Below are positions 19,764 to 29,182 of a stretch of 64,000 nucleotides of DNA, piece by piece. The notes beneath the pieces are model-generated. The model had not been told where the DNA came from, did no database searches, and saw only the letters and a list, made by a program, of their open reading frames with translations. A program made the position numbers and the translations under genes. Numbering within the stretch: position 1 is the first letter of the stretch; every line of letters starts with the position of its first letter. Source of the stretch: Acidobacteriota bacterium (GTDB lineage: Bacteria > Acidobacteriota > Terriglobia > 20CM-2-55-15); contig JAJEEE010000037.1 in NCBI GenBank assembly GCA_022821145.1, positions 124,001 through 188,000 on the forward strand. The letters run 5' to 3'.

Positions 19764-19767
19764 AGGG

Positions 19768-20606
19768 CTACTCCACCCGGTACCCCTCGCGCACCCGAAC
19801 CTGCACCGGCCGCCCGGGAACCCGAACTTCGATCGTGTGATAACCCGAATCCACCGAGGCGTGGTAGGCAAGGTAGTACTGACGTCCCAGGTCGTCGCGG
19901 ATCTCTTCGAGGGCATCGGCGACGGTGCGCTCGCGGCCGAGGAATACGACGCGACCGCCCGTCATCGACGCCAACCCCTCCAGCGTATGACTGTCGACGA
20001 GGATGCCCGGACCGATCGCGATGAAATACAGCAGGACGCGATCCATTTCGGCGCGGCGCACCACGTCGGCCCACGACCGTCGGCTGCGGTTGTCGACGCC
20101 GTCGGTCATGACGATCAACGTCTGGCGGTCCAGCGCCCCCTCGCCCACCTTGTCGATTCCCGACACCAGCGCGTCGAACAGGACCGACGTTCCGAACGGC
20201 CGCAACGCGTCCAGGGCCGGGTCCAGGTCGGCGTCCGCGTCGTCGAAGTCGTGGATGACGCGGGCGCCGGCGGCGAACGACATGACGAACGCCCGATCGG
20301 CGGCGCCCAGCCTCCGGATGAACGCCGGGAGCGCGGCCCGGACCGACCGCAGGACTTCGGACGAACTCCCGCTGTTGTCCACCAGGACGCCGAGGCTGGT
20401 CGTCAGGGCGTCGTGGCGCTCGAACAGCTCGACGGTCACCTCGCGGCCGTCCTCCAGCACCTGGAAGTCCTCGACGCGCAGGTCGTCGACGAAGCCGCCG
20501 TCCGGGTCCTGGACGGTAGCGAAGATGTTGACGAGGTTGACGTCGACCTCGATCGGCGCCTGCCCGGGGAGGACCAGCGCAAGCAACACCCCGGCGGCGG
20601 ACGTCA
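19768..20606 (-). CDS. secreted VWA-domain protein (VWFA-related, acidobacterial type)
   Basis: MTSAAGVLLALVLPGQAPIEVDVNLVNIFATVQDPDGGFVDDLRVEDFQVLEDGREVTVELFERHDALTTSLGVLVDNSGSSSEVLR... VVFLGRERTVADALEEIRDDLGRQYYLAYH. Confidence 0.88.
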
Positions 20607-23600
20607 TGGCCCCAGCCGGAACTCGACGTCCCGGCGCGCCTTGTAGATGCCCGTGTCGGTCGGGAATATGCGCGCCGCCCGATCGAGCACGGCGAGGGAT
20701 TCCTCGAGGCGACCCTCGGAGTCGTGGATCCGGGCAAGCCGGATGTAGATCTCCGGATCCCGATCGATCGCATAGACGGTGAGGTATTCGAGGAGATCGG
20801 TCGCCAATGCCGCGTCGCCGCGGTTCTCGAACACCTCGGCCAGCCGGAGGCGCGCCAGGTAGGCGAACGGCTCCAGCTCCAGCGCCTGGTCGAGCGCGTC
20901 GAGCGCCTCGACTTCGCGGCCGGCCGCGATCCGATATTCGCCCAGCAGCTCCCAGTAGAACGATTCCGGACTCGGGTCCGTCTCGATGTAGCGCTCCATC
21001 CACGTCGCGGCCAGCTCCCATTCGCGCTCGAACGCGTGGAGCTCGGCAAGCCGGAGGAGGTAGTCGGCCCGGTCGGGCGCGGCGGCCGCCGCCCGCCGGT
21101 ACCGTTCGATGGCCTGCCGGCGGTCGCCCTGCTGCTCGGCCATCATGGCCCACATCTCCTCGCGGTAGCCCGCGTACCGGGCCGGATCGAGGGCCGCGGC
21201 CTCGGCGTTGGCGAGCGACTCCGCCGCCGCCTCGTGGAGGGACGAGTGGAGGCTCAGGCGGGCCATGGCCAGGAACAGGCTTTCGTCGCTGACCCGCAGC
21301 GTGTCGGCCAGCTCGCGGATGACCTGTTCGGCGAAATCCGTCTCGCCCTGCTCCAGCAGCGGATCCATCAGCGCCACGTACGCGCGCTCGCGGATCTCGC
21401 CGGTGACGCCGGCCGGCAACAGCTCGGTCTTGAACTCGTTCAACAGCGCCACGTTCATGCCCGACGTGTCCGAGAACAGGTTGCGCGGCGCGTTGAACTC
21501 CAGCAGCGGGCGATCGTCGGTGTTGCGTTCCGCGCCCGCGGCGAACGCGCGGACCTGCCCGCCGGACAACGTGTAGAACGAGAAGATCTCCAGGGGGTCG
21601 TGCATGACCAGATGGTGCCGGAAGTCCCGTCTCACCGACGCGTCGTTCCGGAAAATCCGCTCCACGCGGCCGGCGTCCAGCTCCAGAGGCTGCCGGCTCC
21701 CGATCAGCACCAGGTCTCCAACGCCCATGTTCCAGGCCGTCACCTCCGGAAACTGCCGCTGGAACTCGGCCAGCACCATCCGGACGTCCTCGGGCGACAG
21801 CTCGTAGAGCTGAATCCACTGGGCGATGATCCCGTCCGGCTCGAGCGCCGACGCCGCCAACTCGTAGAACTCGGCCGTGAACAGGCTGCCGACGCCGGCG
21901 ATCCACGGGTTGGACGGTTCGGAAATGATGACGTCGTAGGTCTGGCGGCTGACGCTGAGGTAGTTGCGGGCGTCGCCGGTGATCAGGTTCACCTTGGGAT
22001 GGTCGTAGCTCCGCCGGTTGAACGCCTCGAAGTACGGACCGGCGCCGAACACGGCGGGCTCGATCTCGACGCAGTCGACAATGACGGTCTCCGGGAACAC
22101 CGTGGCCGCGCCGGCCGTCACGCCCCCGCCGTAGCCGACCACCAGCGTGCGCTCGGGAGTCGGGTGGTAGAAACCCGGCAGCATGCCGATCATCAGTTGC
22201 GTCGTCATGTCGCGCCCGTTCGAGGCGTCCACCTTGCCGTTGGTCCGCAGTCCGTAGTAGTTGTTGCCCCGCCGGACCGAGATGCTGGCGTTGTTGCCCT
22301 CGTCGAAGTAGACGACGTCGGTGTCGGCATAGTGCTCGGACACGCGCAGGTTGGGGCGCATTTCGAACTGACGCGCGTAGATCAGGACCCCGCGGTCGAG
22401 CATTCCCGGAGACCAGAACACGCCGCCCACCATCGAAACCGTCGACACGAGCATGACGGCCAGTGCGGCCCAACGCGCCGGGACGACGCCCCGGCCGCGC
22501 TGCTCGGACATCAGCAGGAACGCGATCGCGGCGTTCAGCAGCAGGCCGACCAGGATCGTCCGCTCCGTTCCGATCGTTGGAATCAGGACGAAACCCGCCG
22601 TGAGCGAGCCGAAGATCGCCCCCAGGGTATTGACGGAGTAGATGCCGCCGACGCGGCGGCCCAGAACCTGCAGGCGGTTCGAATAGAGCTGCGCCGCGAC
22701 GGGAAACGCCGCGCCCATGAAGAAGGTCGACAGAATCATCAACCCGGCGCTCACCACGAACTGGATCGTCAGCACGGCCGGGAACGAGTAGTTCAACGCC
22801 CGGATCAGCGCGATGATCAGGTACGGCGCGAAGATGTAACCGACCAGGAAGACCAGCGCGCCGGCGGCGACGCCGATCTGAACCCGGCCCAGCAGCGCGA
22901 TGCTGGCGCGGGGGCGGAACCGGCCGGCCCAGGTGCTGCCCAGGGCGATCCCGACCAGGAACGTCACCAGCATGATCGAGAACGCGTACGTCGAGCTTCC
23001 GATGACGGCCGTCAGCGCGCGCGTCCAGGCGACTTCGTAGGTCATCGCCACGAAGCCGGAAACCAGCAGCGCGAGCAGAACGAGCCGGTCCTGGGCGGGC
23101 CGCGGGGCCGCTTCGGGAACCGTGGATTCGTCGGCCCGGGCTTCGCCGTCCCCCGAGAAATCGGGCAGCGGCTCCATCCCCATGTCCAGCCGGATCGCCA
23201 GCAGGCCGAGCCCGACGTTCAGCGCGGCGATCCAGGTCGTGGTCAACTGGCTCCCAAGGCCGGGAATCAGTATGAGGGCGGCCGCGACGGTGCCGACGGC
23301 CGCGCCGAACGTGTTCAGGGCGTACAGCGCGCCCAGCTTCGACTCGACTTCCGACATGCCGCGGACGAAGTAGCGGCCCAGCACGGGCAGCGTGCCGCCC
23401 ATCAGGAACGTCGGGACCAGCATGATCGCGAACGAGGACAGGAACCGGACGGCGAGATCGGCCCCGGGAACGGCTTCCAGGGCGGGAGCGGCGCTCCAGT
23501 AGACCGTGTCCATCGAACGGAACGCGAACGGCACGAGGAACGCCGACACGCCGATCAGGATCTCGAGAATTCCGTACAGCCGGAGCGGCCGCTCGAACCG

Positions 23601-23783
23601 GTCGGCGAGCTTGCCGAGTTGCCAGCTTCCCAGGGCCAGGCCGGCCATGAAAGCGCCGATGACGGTGGCGATCGAGAACGACGTGTTGCCGAAGACCAGG
23701 CCCGTGTGCCGGACCCAGATCACTTGGTAGACCAGGCCCGTCGCGCCGGATGCGAAGAAGATCAGGTACAGGAGACGCTTCAT
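20604..23783 (-). CDS. multi-TM spermidine-synthase-like protein fused to C-terminal TPR region
   Basis: N-terminal MFS-like TM domain, then LVVGYGGGVTAGAATVFPETVIVDCVEIEPAVFGAGPYF...VIISEPSNPWIAGVGSLFTAEFYEL (aminopropyltransferase-like), then TPR repeats; 1059 aa. Confidence 0.9.
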   Translation of the reverse strand: MKRLLYLIFFASGATGLVYQVIWVRHTGLVFGNTSFSIATVIGAFMAGLALGSWQLGKLADRFERPLRLYGILEILIGVSAFLVPFAFRSMDTVYWSAAPALEAVPGADLAVRFLSSFAIMLVPTFLMGGTLPVLGRYFVRGMSEVESKLGALYALNTFGAAVGTVAAALILIPGLGSQLTTTWIAALNVGLGLLAIRLDMGMEPLPDFSGDGEARADESTVPEAAPRPAQDRLVLLALLVSGFVAMTYEVAWTRALTAVIGSSTYAFSIMLVTFLVGIALGSTWAGRFRPRASIALLGRVQIGVAAGALVFLVGYIFAPYLIIALIRALNYSFPAVLTIQFVVSAGLMILSTFFMGAAFPVAAQLYSNRLQVLGRRVGGIYSVNTLGAIFGSLTAGFVLIPTIGTERTILVGLLLNAAIAFLLMSEQRGRGVVPARWAALAVMLVSTVSMVGGVFWSPGMLDRGVLIYARQFEMRPNLRVSEHYADTDVVYFDEGNNASISVRRGNNYYGLRTNGKVDASNGRDMTTQLMIGMLPGFYHPTPERTLVVGYGGGVTAGAATVFPETVIVDCVEIEPAVFGAGPYFEAFNRRSYDHPKVNLITGDARNYLSVSRQTYDVIISEPSNPWIAGVGSLFTAEFYELAASALEPDGIIAQWIQLYELSPEDVRMVLAEFQRQFPEVTAWNMGVGDLVLIGSRQPLELDAGRVERIFRNDASVRRDFRHHLVMHDPLEIFSFYTLSGGQVRAFAAGAERNTDDRPLLEFNAPRNLFSDTSGMNVALLNEFKTELLPAGVTGEIRERAYVALMDPLLEQGETDFAEQVIRELADTLRVSDESLFLAMARLSLHSSLHEAAAESLANAEAAALDPARYAGYREEMWAMMAEQQGDRRQAIERYRRAAAAAPDRADYLLRLAELHAFEREWELAATWMERYIETDPSPESFYWELLGEYRIAAGREVEALDALDQALELEPFAYLARLRLAEVFENRGDAALATDLLEYLTVYAIDRDPEIYIRLARIHDSEGRLEESLAVLDRAARIFPTDTGIYKARRDVEFRLGP

Positions 23784-23970
23784 GGAGAATTCACCGGCGC
23801 GCCGCCCGGGCGGCGCGGCCTAAAGAGGGTAAAACAAGCCCGGCGGGGTTGCATAGCCGGTTTTGAAGAGCCGGAGGCGCGTTTCCCTGTTCCGCACCGC
23901 GCGTCCGGCCCCGGAACGGTCCGGCCTCGGCTACAATCGATCGACGCGGCGAATGGAAAGGAATCCAGTC

Positions 23971-24801
23971 ATGAACAGCGAAAACGCGCCGGACACGCCG
24001 GAAAGAACCTACACGATGGGCTACAGCGACGCCTTCCAGGAGATGCTGCATCGCCGGAAGGCGGAGGTCCAGGCCCGACGCCTGCTGGGGCGCCTCCGGC
24101 CCGGGTTGCGGGTCCTCGACCTGGGTTGCGGTCCGGGAACGATTTCGATGGGGCTCGCGAAAGCGGTGGAACCGGGAGAGCTGCACGGCATCGACATGGA
24201 GCCGTCCCAGATCGAGATGGCCCGGGCGGCCGCGTCGGCCGGCGGACACCGGAACGCGAGCTTCCGGACCGGCGACGCGACGGATCTGCCTTACGACGAC
24301 GGCGCGTTCGATGTCGCCCACTGCCACGCCCTGCTGATGCACGTTCCGGACACGCGGGCCGTCCTGGCCGAGGTGAAGCGGGTGCTCAAGCCGGGAGGCC
24401 TGTTTTCCGCCCGCGAGATGATCGGCGCCGCGTCGTTCTCCGAGCCCGACCTCGGCGTCCTGGGCGACATCTGGAAGACCTACTCGGACCTTCTCGAGGC
24501 CAACGGGGGCCACTCGCAGATGGGCCGGGAGTTGCGTCGGGTCTTTCGGGAGGCGGGTTTCTCGGACGTCGAGGCTGCCGCGTCGTTCGAATCCTACGGC
24601 ACGGTCGAGGACGTCGACTTCTTCCACAGGTTCGCCGAGGGCTGGTTCTTCTCCCCGGAGACCGTGCAAGCGGCCGCGCGGCACGGGCTGGCCACCCCCA
24701 AAGATTTCGACGAATGGCGACATGCGATGACACAATGGAAAGACGCTCCCGGCGCGTTCGCCGCCATCGCCTGGGGAGAGGCGATCGCACGCAAGCCGTA
24801 G
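23971..24801 (+). CDS. SAM-dependent methyltransferase (class I, UbiE/Methyltransf_11-like)
   Basis: VLDLGCGPGTISMGLAKAV, LHGIDMEPSQIEMARAAA, GDATDLPYDDGAFDVAHCHALLMHV, KPGGLFSAREM. ATG 23971 has a GGAAAGGAA upstream. Confidence 0.88.
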   Translation: MNSENAPDTPERTYTMGYSDAFQEMLHRRKAEVQARRLLGRLRPGLRVLDLGCGPGTISMGLAKAVEPGELHGIDMEPSQIEMARAAASAGGHRNASFRTGDATDLPYDDGAFDVAHCHALLMHVPDTRAVLAEVKRVLKPGGLFSAREMIGAASFSEPDLGVLGDIWKTYSDLLEANGGHSQMGRELRRVFREAGFSDVEAAASFESYGTVEDVDFFHRFAEGWFFSPETVQAAARHGLATPKDFDEWRHAMTQWKDAPGAFAAIAWGEAIARKP

Positions 24802-24838
24802 CCGGCGCGTCGGGCCAGCGCCGATCAGGGAGATTCCA

Positions 24839-25768
24839 ATGCTTCGTCACTTCCGAGTGCCCATCGTCCTGGCCACCCTCGCCGCCGCTTCGGTTTCGCC
24901 GGCAACGGCTCAACGGTTCGAAGCGGTCGAGACTTTCGTATGGAAGCCGTTGGGTTCGGACAACCACGTTCCGAGGTGGCACAACGGTTTTCGTGCCTAC
25001 TTCCCGAATGGCGCCCCGCTTTTCATCCGAGTATTCGACCGGGAAGGACAACTTCTGATGGATGCGGACCTCGCTTCGCCGGCCGCACCCTGGGACTGGA
25101 TCACCAACGTCGCGGTGTCGCCAACACGCCGCGTCGCCTTTTCGTTTATCCGCCGGGGGGATGGAGCCAACGGAATCGGATGGCTGTCGGCCGACGGCCG
25201 GGTCGAGAGGATCCTGCGAACGGACGCATACGCGCCGTCGCACGTCAGCTTCGCGCCCGACGGTACACTCTGGGCGCAGGGTCCAGCGGGAGGCCTCGAC
25301 TTGCTTGCGCACTACGACGCGACGGGAACGCTGATCGATAAGTGGGAGATCCCCGGCGAGGATGGGGGCAACTTCGGCTGGCTGCTACTGTCGAGCTTGT
25401 TCCCGATCGAGGACAGGGTCGGAATCATCATGGACCGGAAACGCCTCTGGGTGGAAATCGCCCCCGACGGGACACCCATCGGCCAGTGGCCGACTCCAGG
25501 CGGCCACGATGTGACGGGGGCGGCCATGACGGCGGACGGAGACGTCTACGTCGCGGTGTCGGTCGCCGACCCGGCGGGTGAGGACGCGCCCGGCCAGCGC
25601 TCGATATTCCGGCTCGATCGTTCCGATGGAGAGTGGACCCGAATCGATTACGAGCACCTCAAGGAACCCGGAGATCACGACCGGATCGACCTCTACGGCG
25701 CTTATCGCGACGGCGTGATCGTTCTGACGAACGATCGCGAGTTCACGGCCGTGCGGCCGACCGAGTAG
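24839..25768 (+). CDS. secreted hypothetical protein, beta-propeller-like
   Basis: Signal peptide MLRHFRVPIVLATLAAASVSPATAQ; repeated sheet-like motifs (SADGRVERIL, FAPDGTLWAQG). Confidence 0.7.
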   Translation: MLRHFRVPIVLATLAAASVSPATAQRFEAVETFVWKPLGSDNHVPRWHNGFRAYFPNGAPLFIRVFDREGQLLMDADLASPAAPWDWITNVAVSPTRRVAFSFIRRGDGANGIGWLSADGRVERILRTDAYAPSHVSFAPDGTLWAQGPAGGLDLLAHYDATGTLIDKWEIPGEDGGNFGWLLLSSLFPIEDRVGIIMDRKRLWVEIAPDGTPIGQWPTPGGHDVTGAAMTADGDVYVAVSVADPAGEDAPGQRSIFRLDRSDGEWTRIDYEHLKEPGDHDRIDLYGAYRDGVIVLTNDREFTAVRPTE

Positions 25769-25783
25769 CGGGAGCGCGCCCCG

Positions 25784-26752
25784 CTACGGCGCCAGCAGCA
25801 CCTTGCCCGTGGTTCTCCGGCCCTCGAGCGCACGGTGCGCGTCGGCGGCTTCAGCGAGCGGGAACGTGGCGCCGATTCGCACCTTCAGGTCTCCGGACGC
25901 GCGCCACCGGAAAACGGCGTCACACCGTTCCTGGATCTCCTCGCGTGAGGACGCATAGTTGACCAGCGTCGGGCGTGTCAGGAACAGGGACCCCTTCGAC
26001 AGCAGCACGAGCGGATCGACCGGCGGCACGGGCCCGCTCGCCTGGCCGTAGAGAACCAGGCAGCCCCTCGGCGCCAGGCAGTCCAGGCTCCGGTCGAAGG
26101 TCGAGCGCCCGACCGAGTCGTAGACCACGTCGACGCCGCGGCCGTCGGTCAGGCGCCGCGCCTCATCGTCGAAGTCCTGTTCGTCGTACCGGATCACGGC
26201 GTCGGCGCCGGCCTCCATCGCCAGCTCCGCTTTCTCCGCCGTCGACACGGTCCCGTAGACGACGGCACCCAGCTTCTTGGCCATCTGCGTGAGCAACAGC
26301 CCCACGCCGCCCGCGGCGGCATGGACCAGCGCGGTCTGGCCGGCGCGCAACGGGAACGTGCTGTGACACAGGTAGTGGGCCGTCATTCCCTGAAGCATCA
26401 GGGCCGCGCCCGCGCGCGCGTCGACGGTGTCAGGCAGATGGACGAGCCTCCAGGCGTCGACGGCCTGCGACTCGGCGTACGAACCCAACGTCGAGGCGTG
26501 GGCCACCCGGTCCCCGACTCGGATCCCTTCGACGTCGCCGGCCACGGCCGTCACCACGCCCGCCGCCTCCGAGCCGGGAATGAACGGCGGCGCGATCGGA
26601 TAGAGCCCCATGCGGTGGTAGACGTCGACGAAGTTGACGCCGATGGCCTCGTGCCGGACGACGGCCTGCCCCGACCCGGGCGCCGGATCGGGCGCGTCGG
26701 CGTATCGCAGGTTTTCCGGCCCCCCGTGCCGGTCGACGAGTATCGCTTTCAT
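25784..26752 (-). CDS. qor: zinc-independent quinone oxidoreductase (MDR family)
   Basis: MKAILVDRHGGPENLRYADAPDP...GVNFVDVYHRMGLYP...GSEAAGVV...ALVHAAAGGVGLLLTQMAKKLGA. Confidence 0.9.
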   Translation of the reverse strand: MKAILVDRHGGPENLRYADAPDPAPGSGQAVVRHEAIGVNFVDVYHRMGLYPIAPPFIPGSEAAGVVTAVAGDVEGIRVGDRVAHASTLGSYAESQAVDAWRLVHLPDTVDARAGAALMLQGMTAHYLCHSTFPLRAGQTALVHAAAGGVGLLLTQMAKKLGAVVYGTVSTAEKAELAMEAGADAVIRYDEQDFDDEARRLTDGRGVDVVYDSVGRSTFDRSLDCLAPRGCLVLYGQASGPVPPVDPLVLLSKGSLFLTRPTLVNYASSREEIQERCDAVFRWRASGDLKVRIGATFPLAEAADAHRALEGRRTTGKVLLAP

Positions 26753-26787
26753 GGTGAGGGACTGTACCACCCCGGACCGGCGTCGGG

Positions 26788-27744
26788 TCAACGCTCCCAG
26801 AGCGCCGTGCTCATGTAGCGTTCTCCGATGTCGTTCAGGATCGTGACGATCACGCCTTCGCCGACGCGCCTCGCAGTCTCATAGACGCCTTGCAGGTAGG
26901 CGCCCGAGGACTGGCCCGCGAACACGCCCTGACGGGCCATCAACGCGCACATCCGGGCGGAATCGTCACTGGAGACCGGCACCTTCCGGTCGACGAGGCT
27001 CCGGTCCAGTATTGCCGGGATGATGTCGCCGGGAGATTCCAGCGGCTTCAGACCCTCGATGCCCGGGAAGTCCTCGGGAACGATCTGGACGATCTCCACG
27101 CCGGGCGCGTCTTCCTTCAGCCGGCGCCCCACGCCGGTCAGCGTTCCACCCGTCCCGATCCCGGTGACGAAGTGGGTGATCCGGCCGTCGGTCTGCTCCA
27201 GGATCTCCGCCGCCGTCGTGTGGTAATGCGCCAGCCAGTTGTGGTCGTTGCCGTACTGATCGCAGTGGAAGAACTCGTCCGGGCGCGCTTCCGCAATCCG
27301 GTGGCATTCGCGCAGCGCCTCGTCGTAGCCTTCGATCGGGTCCGTCTCGATCAGCGCCGCGCCGTGCGCGCGGATCCGCATCTTGCGCTCGCGGCTGGCG
27401 TTCCCGGGAATGACGATCGACACGGGCACGCCCATCATGGCGCCGATCATCGCGTAGGCGATTCCCGCGTTTCCCGAGCTGGAATCCAGCAGCGCCCGGC
27501 CCCCCTCGAACTCCCCGGCGATCAGGGCTTCCAGCATCATGCGCCGCACCGGTCGGTCCTTGAGGCTCCCGCCCGGGTTGGCGTACTCCGTCTTCGCCAG
27601 AACGCGGACGCCGGGGAACTCCTCCTTGAAACAGGTGATCTCCACCATGCGCGTGTTGCCGACGAGCCCCAACGCCGGATACCGCGCGTGGTATTCGGCG
27701 TATCGTTCCTCGACGGGGATGTGCGCTCTCGGGTTGAAGGCCAC
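26788..27744 (-). CDS. PLP-dependent cysteine synthase family protein
   Basis: YANPGGSLKDRPVRRMM, DSSSGNAGIAYAMIGA, THFVTGIGTGGTLTGVGRRLKE. Confidence 0.88.
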   Translation of the reverse strand: MAFNPRAHIPVEERYAEYHARYPALGLVGNTRMVEITCFKEEFPGVRVLAKTEYANPGGSLKDRPVRRMMLEALIAGEFEGGRALLDSSSGNAGIAYAMIGAMMGVPVSIVIPGNASRERKMRIRAHGAALIETDPIEGYDEALRECHRIAEARPDEFFHCDQYGNDHNWLAHYHTTAAEILEQTDGRITHFVTGIGTGGTLTGVGRRLKEDAPGVEIVQIVPEDFPGIEGLKPLESPGDIIPAILDRSLVDRKVPVSSDDSARMCALMARQGVFAGQSSGAYLQGVYETARRVGEGVIVTILNDIGERYMSTALWER

Positions 27745-27782
27745 GGCCGGCTCTCCGCTCGGGGCGATGAACGGTCAGTCTA

Positions 27783-29171
27783 TCAGGTGAACTTGCCGTC
27801 CGGCTGCTGGAGGCGCGTGAGAAAGCCGACGAGATCGGACTTCGTGATGATGTCGAAGCCGTGGGCCGTCTCGACCAGGACGGCCGTCACGTCGCGCTTC
27901 ATGTGCTCGACGACGCTGGCGATGGGCGCGTCGCCGGGAACGACCGGGAACGGCGGTTCCATGTACTCGGCCACGGGCTTGGTTCGAGCCGACGGGTCGG
28001 AAACCAGGATGTCGAGGATCCGGGCCTCCGTGATGCTGCCGACCACGCCGTCGATCTCGATAACGGGCAATTGCGAGATCGCGTGCTCGCGCATCAGGTT
28101 CACGGCGTCCTGGACCGGGGTCGCCAACGGGATCGCCAGCATGGACTCCACGCGGCGGGCCTTGCTGGCCACCACCTCTCCGGCCCGCACGTCGACGGCC
28201 GAGTCCAGGTACTGGTTCTCGCGCATCCAGTTGTCGTTGTACACCTTGCTGAGATAGCGGTTCCCGGAATCCGGGATGACGACCACCACGAGGGCGTCGC
28301 TGCCGAGCGTCCGCGCGCGGTCGACGGCGACGTGAACGGCCGACCCCGCCGAACCTCCGGCGAAGATACCCTCGCGCCGGGCCAGCATGCGCGTCATCAG
28401 GAAGGAGTCCCGGTCGGACACGGAATGCAACTCGTCGATAACCGAGAAATCGACGTTGCGGGGCTTCTCCCACTGGCCGATGCCTTCCACCTTGTAGGGC
28501 GACGGATCCGGCCGCCGGCCTGTCCGGAACATGCCGGCGAAGATGGAACCTTCCGGATCGACGCCGACGATGCGGATGTCCGGGTTCCGCTCCTTCAGGT
28601 AGCGCGCCGTCCCGCTGATCGTGCCGCCGGTCCCCACGCCGACGACCACGTGCGTGACCTTCCCGTCGGTCTGTTCCCAGATCTCCGGGCCGGTGGTCCG
28701 GTAGTGCGCCTCGCTGTTGGCCAGGTTCTGGTACTGGTTCGGGAAGTAGCTTCCGGGAATCTCGCGGCTCAAGCGGTCGGCGACGGAGTGGTAGCTGCGC
28801 GGATCCGTGTTCTCCACCTCGGTGGGCGTGACGATCACCTCGGCCCCGAGCGCCCGCAGGCTGTCGATCTTCTCCTGGCTCATCTTGTCCGGCACCGTGA
28901 AGATGCACGCGTAACCCTTGACGGCCGCCGCCAGGGCGAGCCCCATCCCCGTATTGCCCGACGTGCCCTCGATGACCGTGCCGCCGGGGCGGATCGCGCC
29001 GGCCGCCTCGGCCGATTCGAGCATCCACATCCCGATGCGGTCCTTGACGCTGCCGCCGGGATTCAGGTACTCCAGCTTGGCCAGCAGGGTCGCTTCCAAC
29101 CCGGCGGCCACGTGGTTCAACCGCACCATCGGCGTGTTCCCGATGATCTCGAGGATATTGGCGTGCCACAT
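27783..29171 (-). CDS. cystathionine beta-synthase with C-terminal CBS domain pair
   Basis: ILEIIGNTPMVRLNH, LNPGGSVKDRIG, VIEGTSGNTGMGLA, VGVGTGGTISGTARYLKE, then a CBS-domain tail. Confidence 0.92.
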   Translation of the reverse strand: MWHANILEIIGNTPMVRLNHVAAGLEATLLAKLEYLNPGGSVKDRIGMWMLESAEAAGAIRPGGTVIEGTSGNTGMGLALAAAVKGYACIFTVPDKMSQEKIDSLRALGAEVIVTPTEVENTDPRSYHSVADRLSREIPGSYFPNQYQNLANSEAHYRTTGPEIWEQTDGKVTHVVVGVGTGGTISGTARYLKERNPDIRIVGVDPEGSIFAGMFRTGRRPDPSPYKVEGIGQWEKPRNVDFSVIDELHSVSDRDSFLMTRMLARREGIFAGGSAGSAVHVAVDRARTLGSDALVVVVIPDSGNRYLSKVYNDNWMRENQYLDSAVDVRAGEVVASKARRVESMLAIPLATPVQDAVNLMREHAISQLPVIEIDGVVGSITEARILDILVSDPSARTKPVAEYMEPPFPVVPGDAPIASVVEHMKRDVTAVLVETAHGFDIITKSDLVGFLTRLQQPDGKFT

Positions 29172-29182
29172 GAGGCGGGCGT

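Noticed and set aside
20724-25058. 1444-aa plus-strand ORF
   Set aside because: Antisense to the spermidine-synthase-like gene, low-complexity Arg/Gly/Val/Gln composition, no motif; a high-GC shadow ORF.
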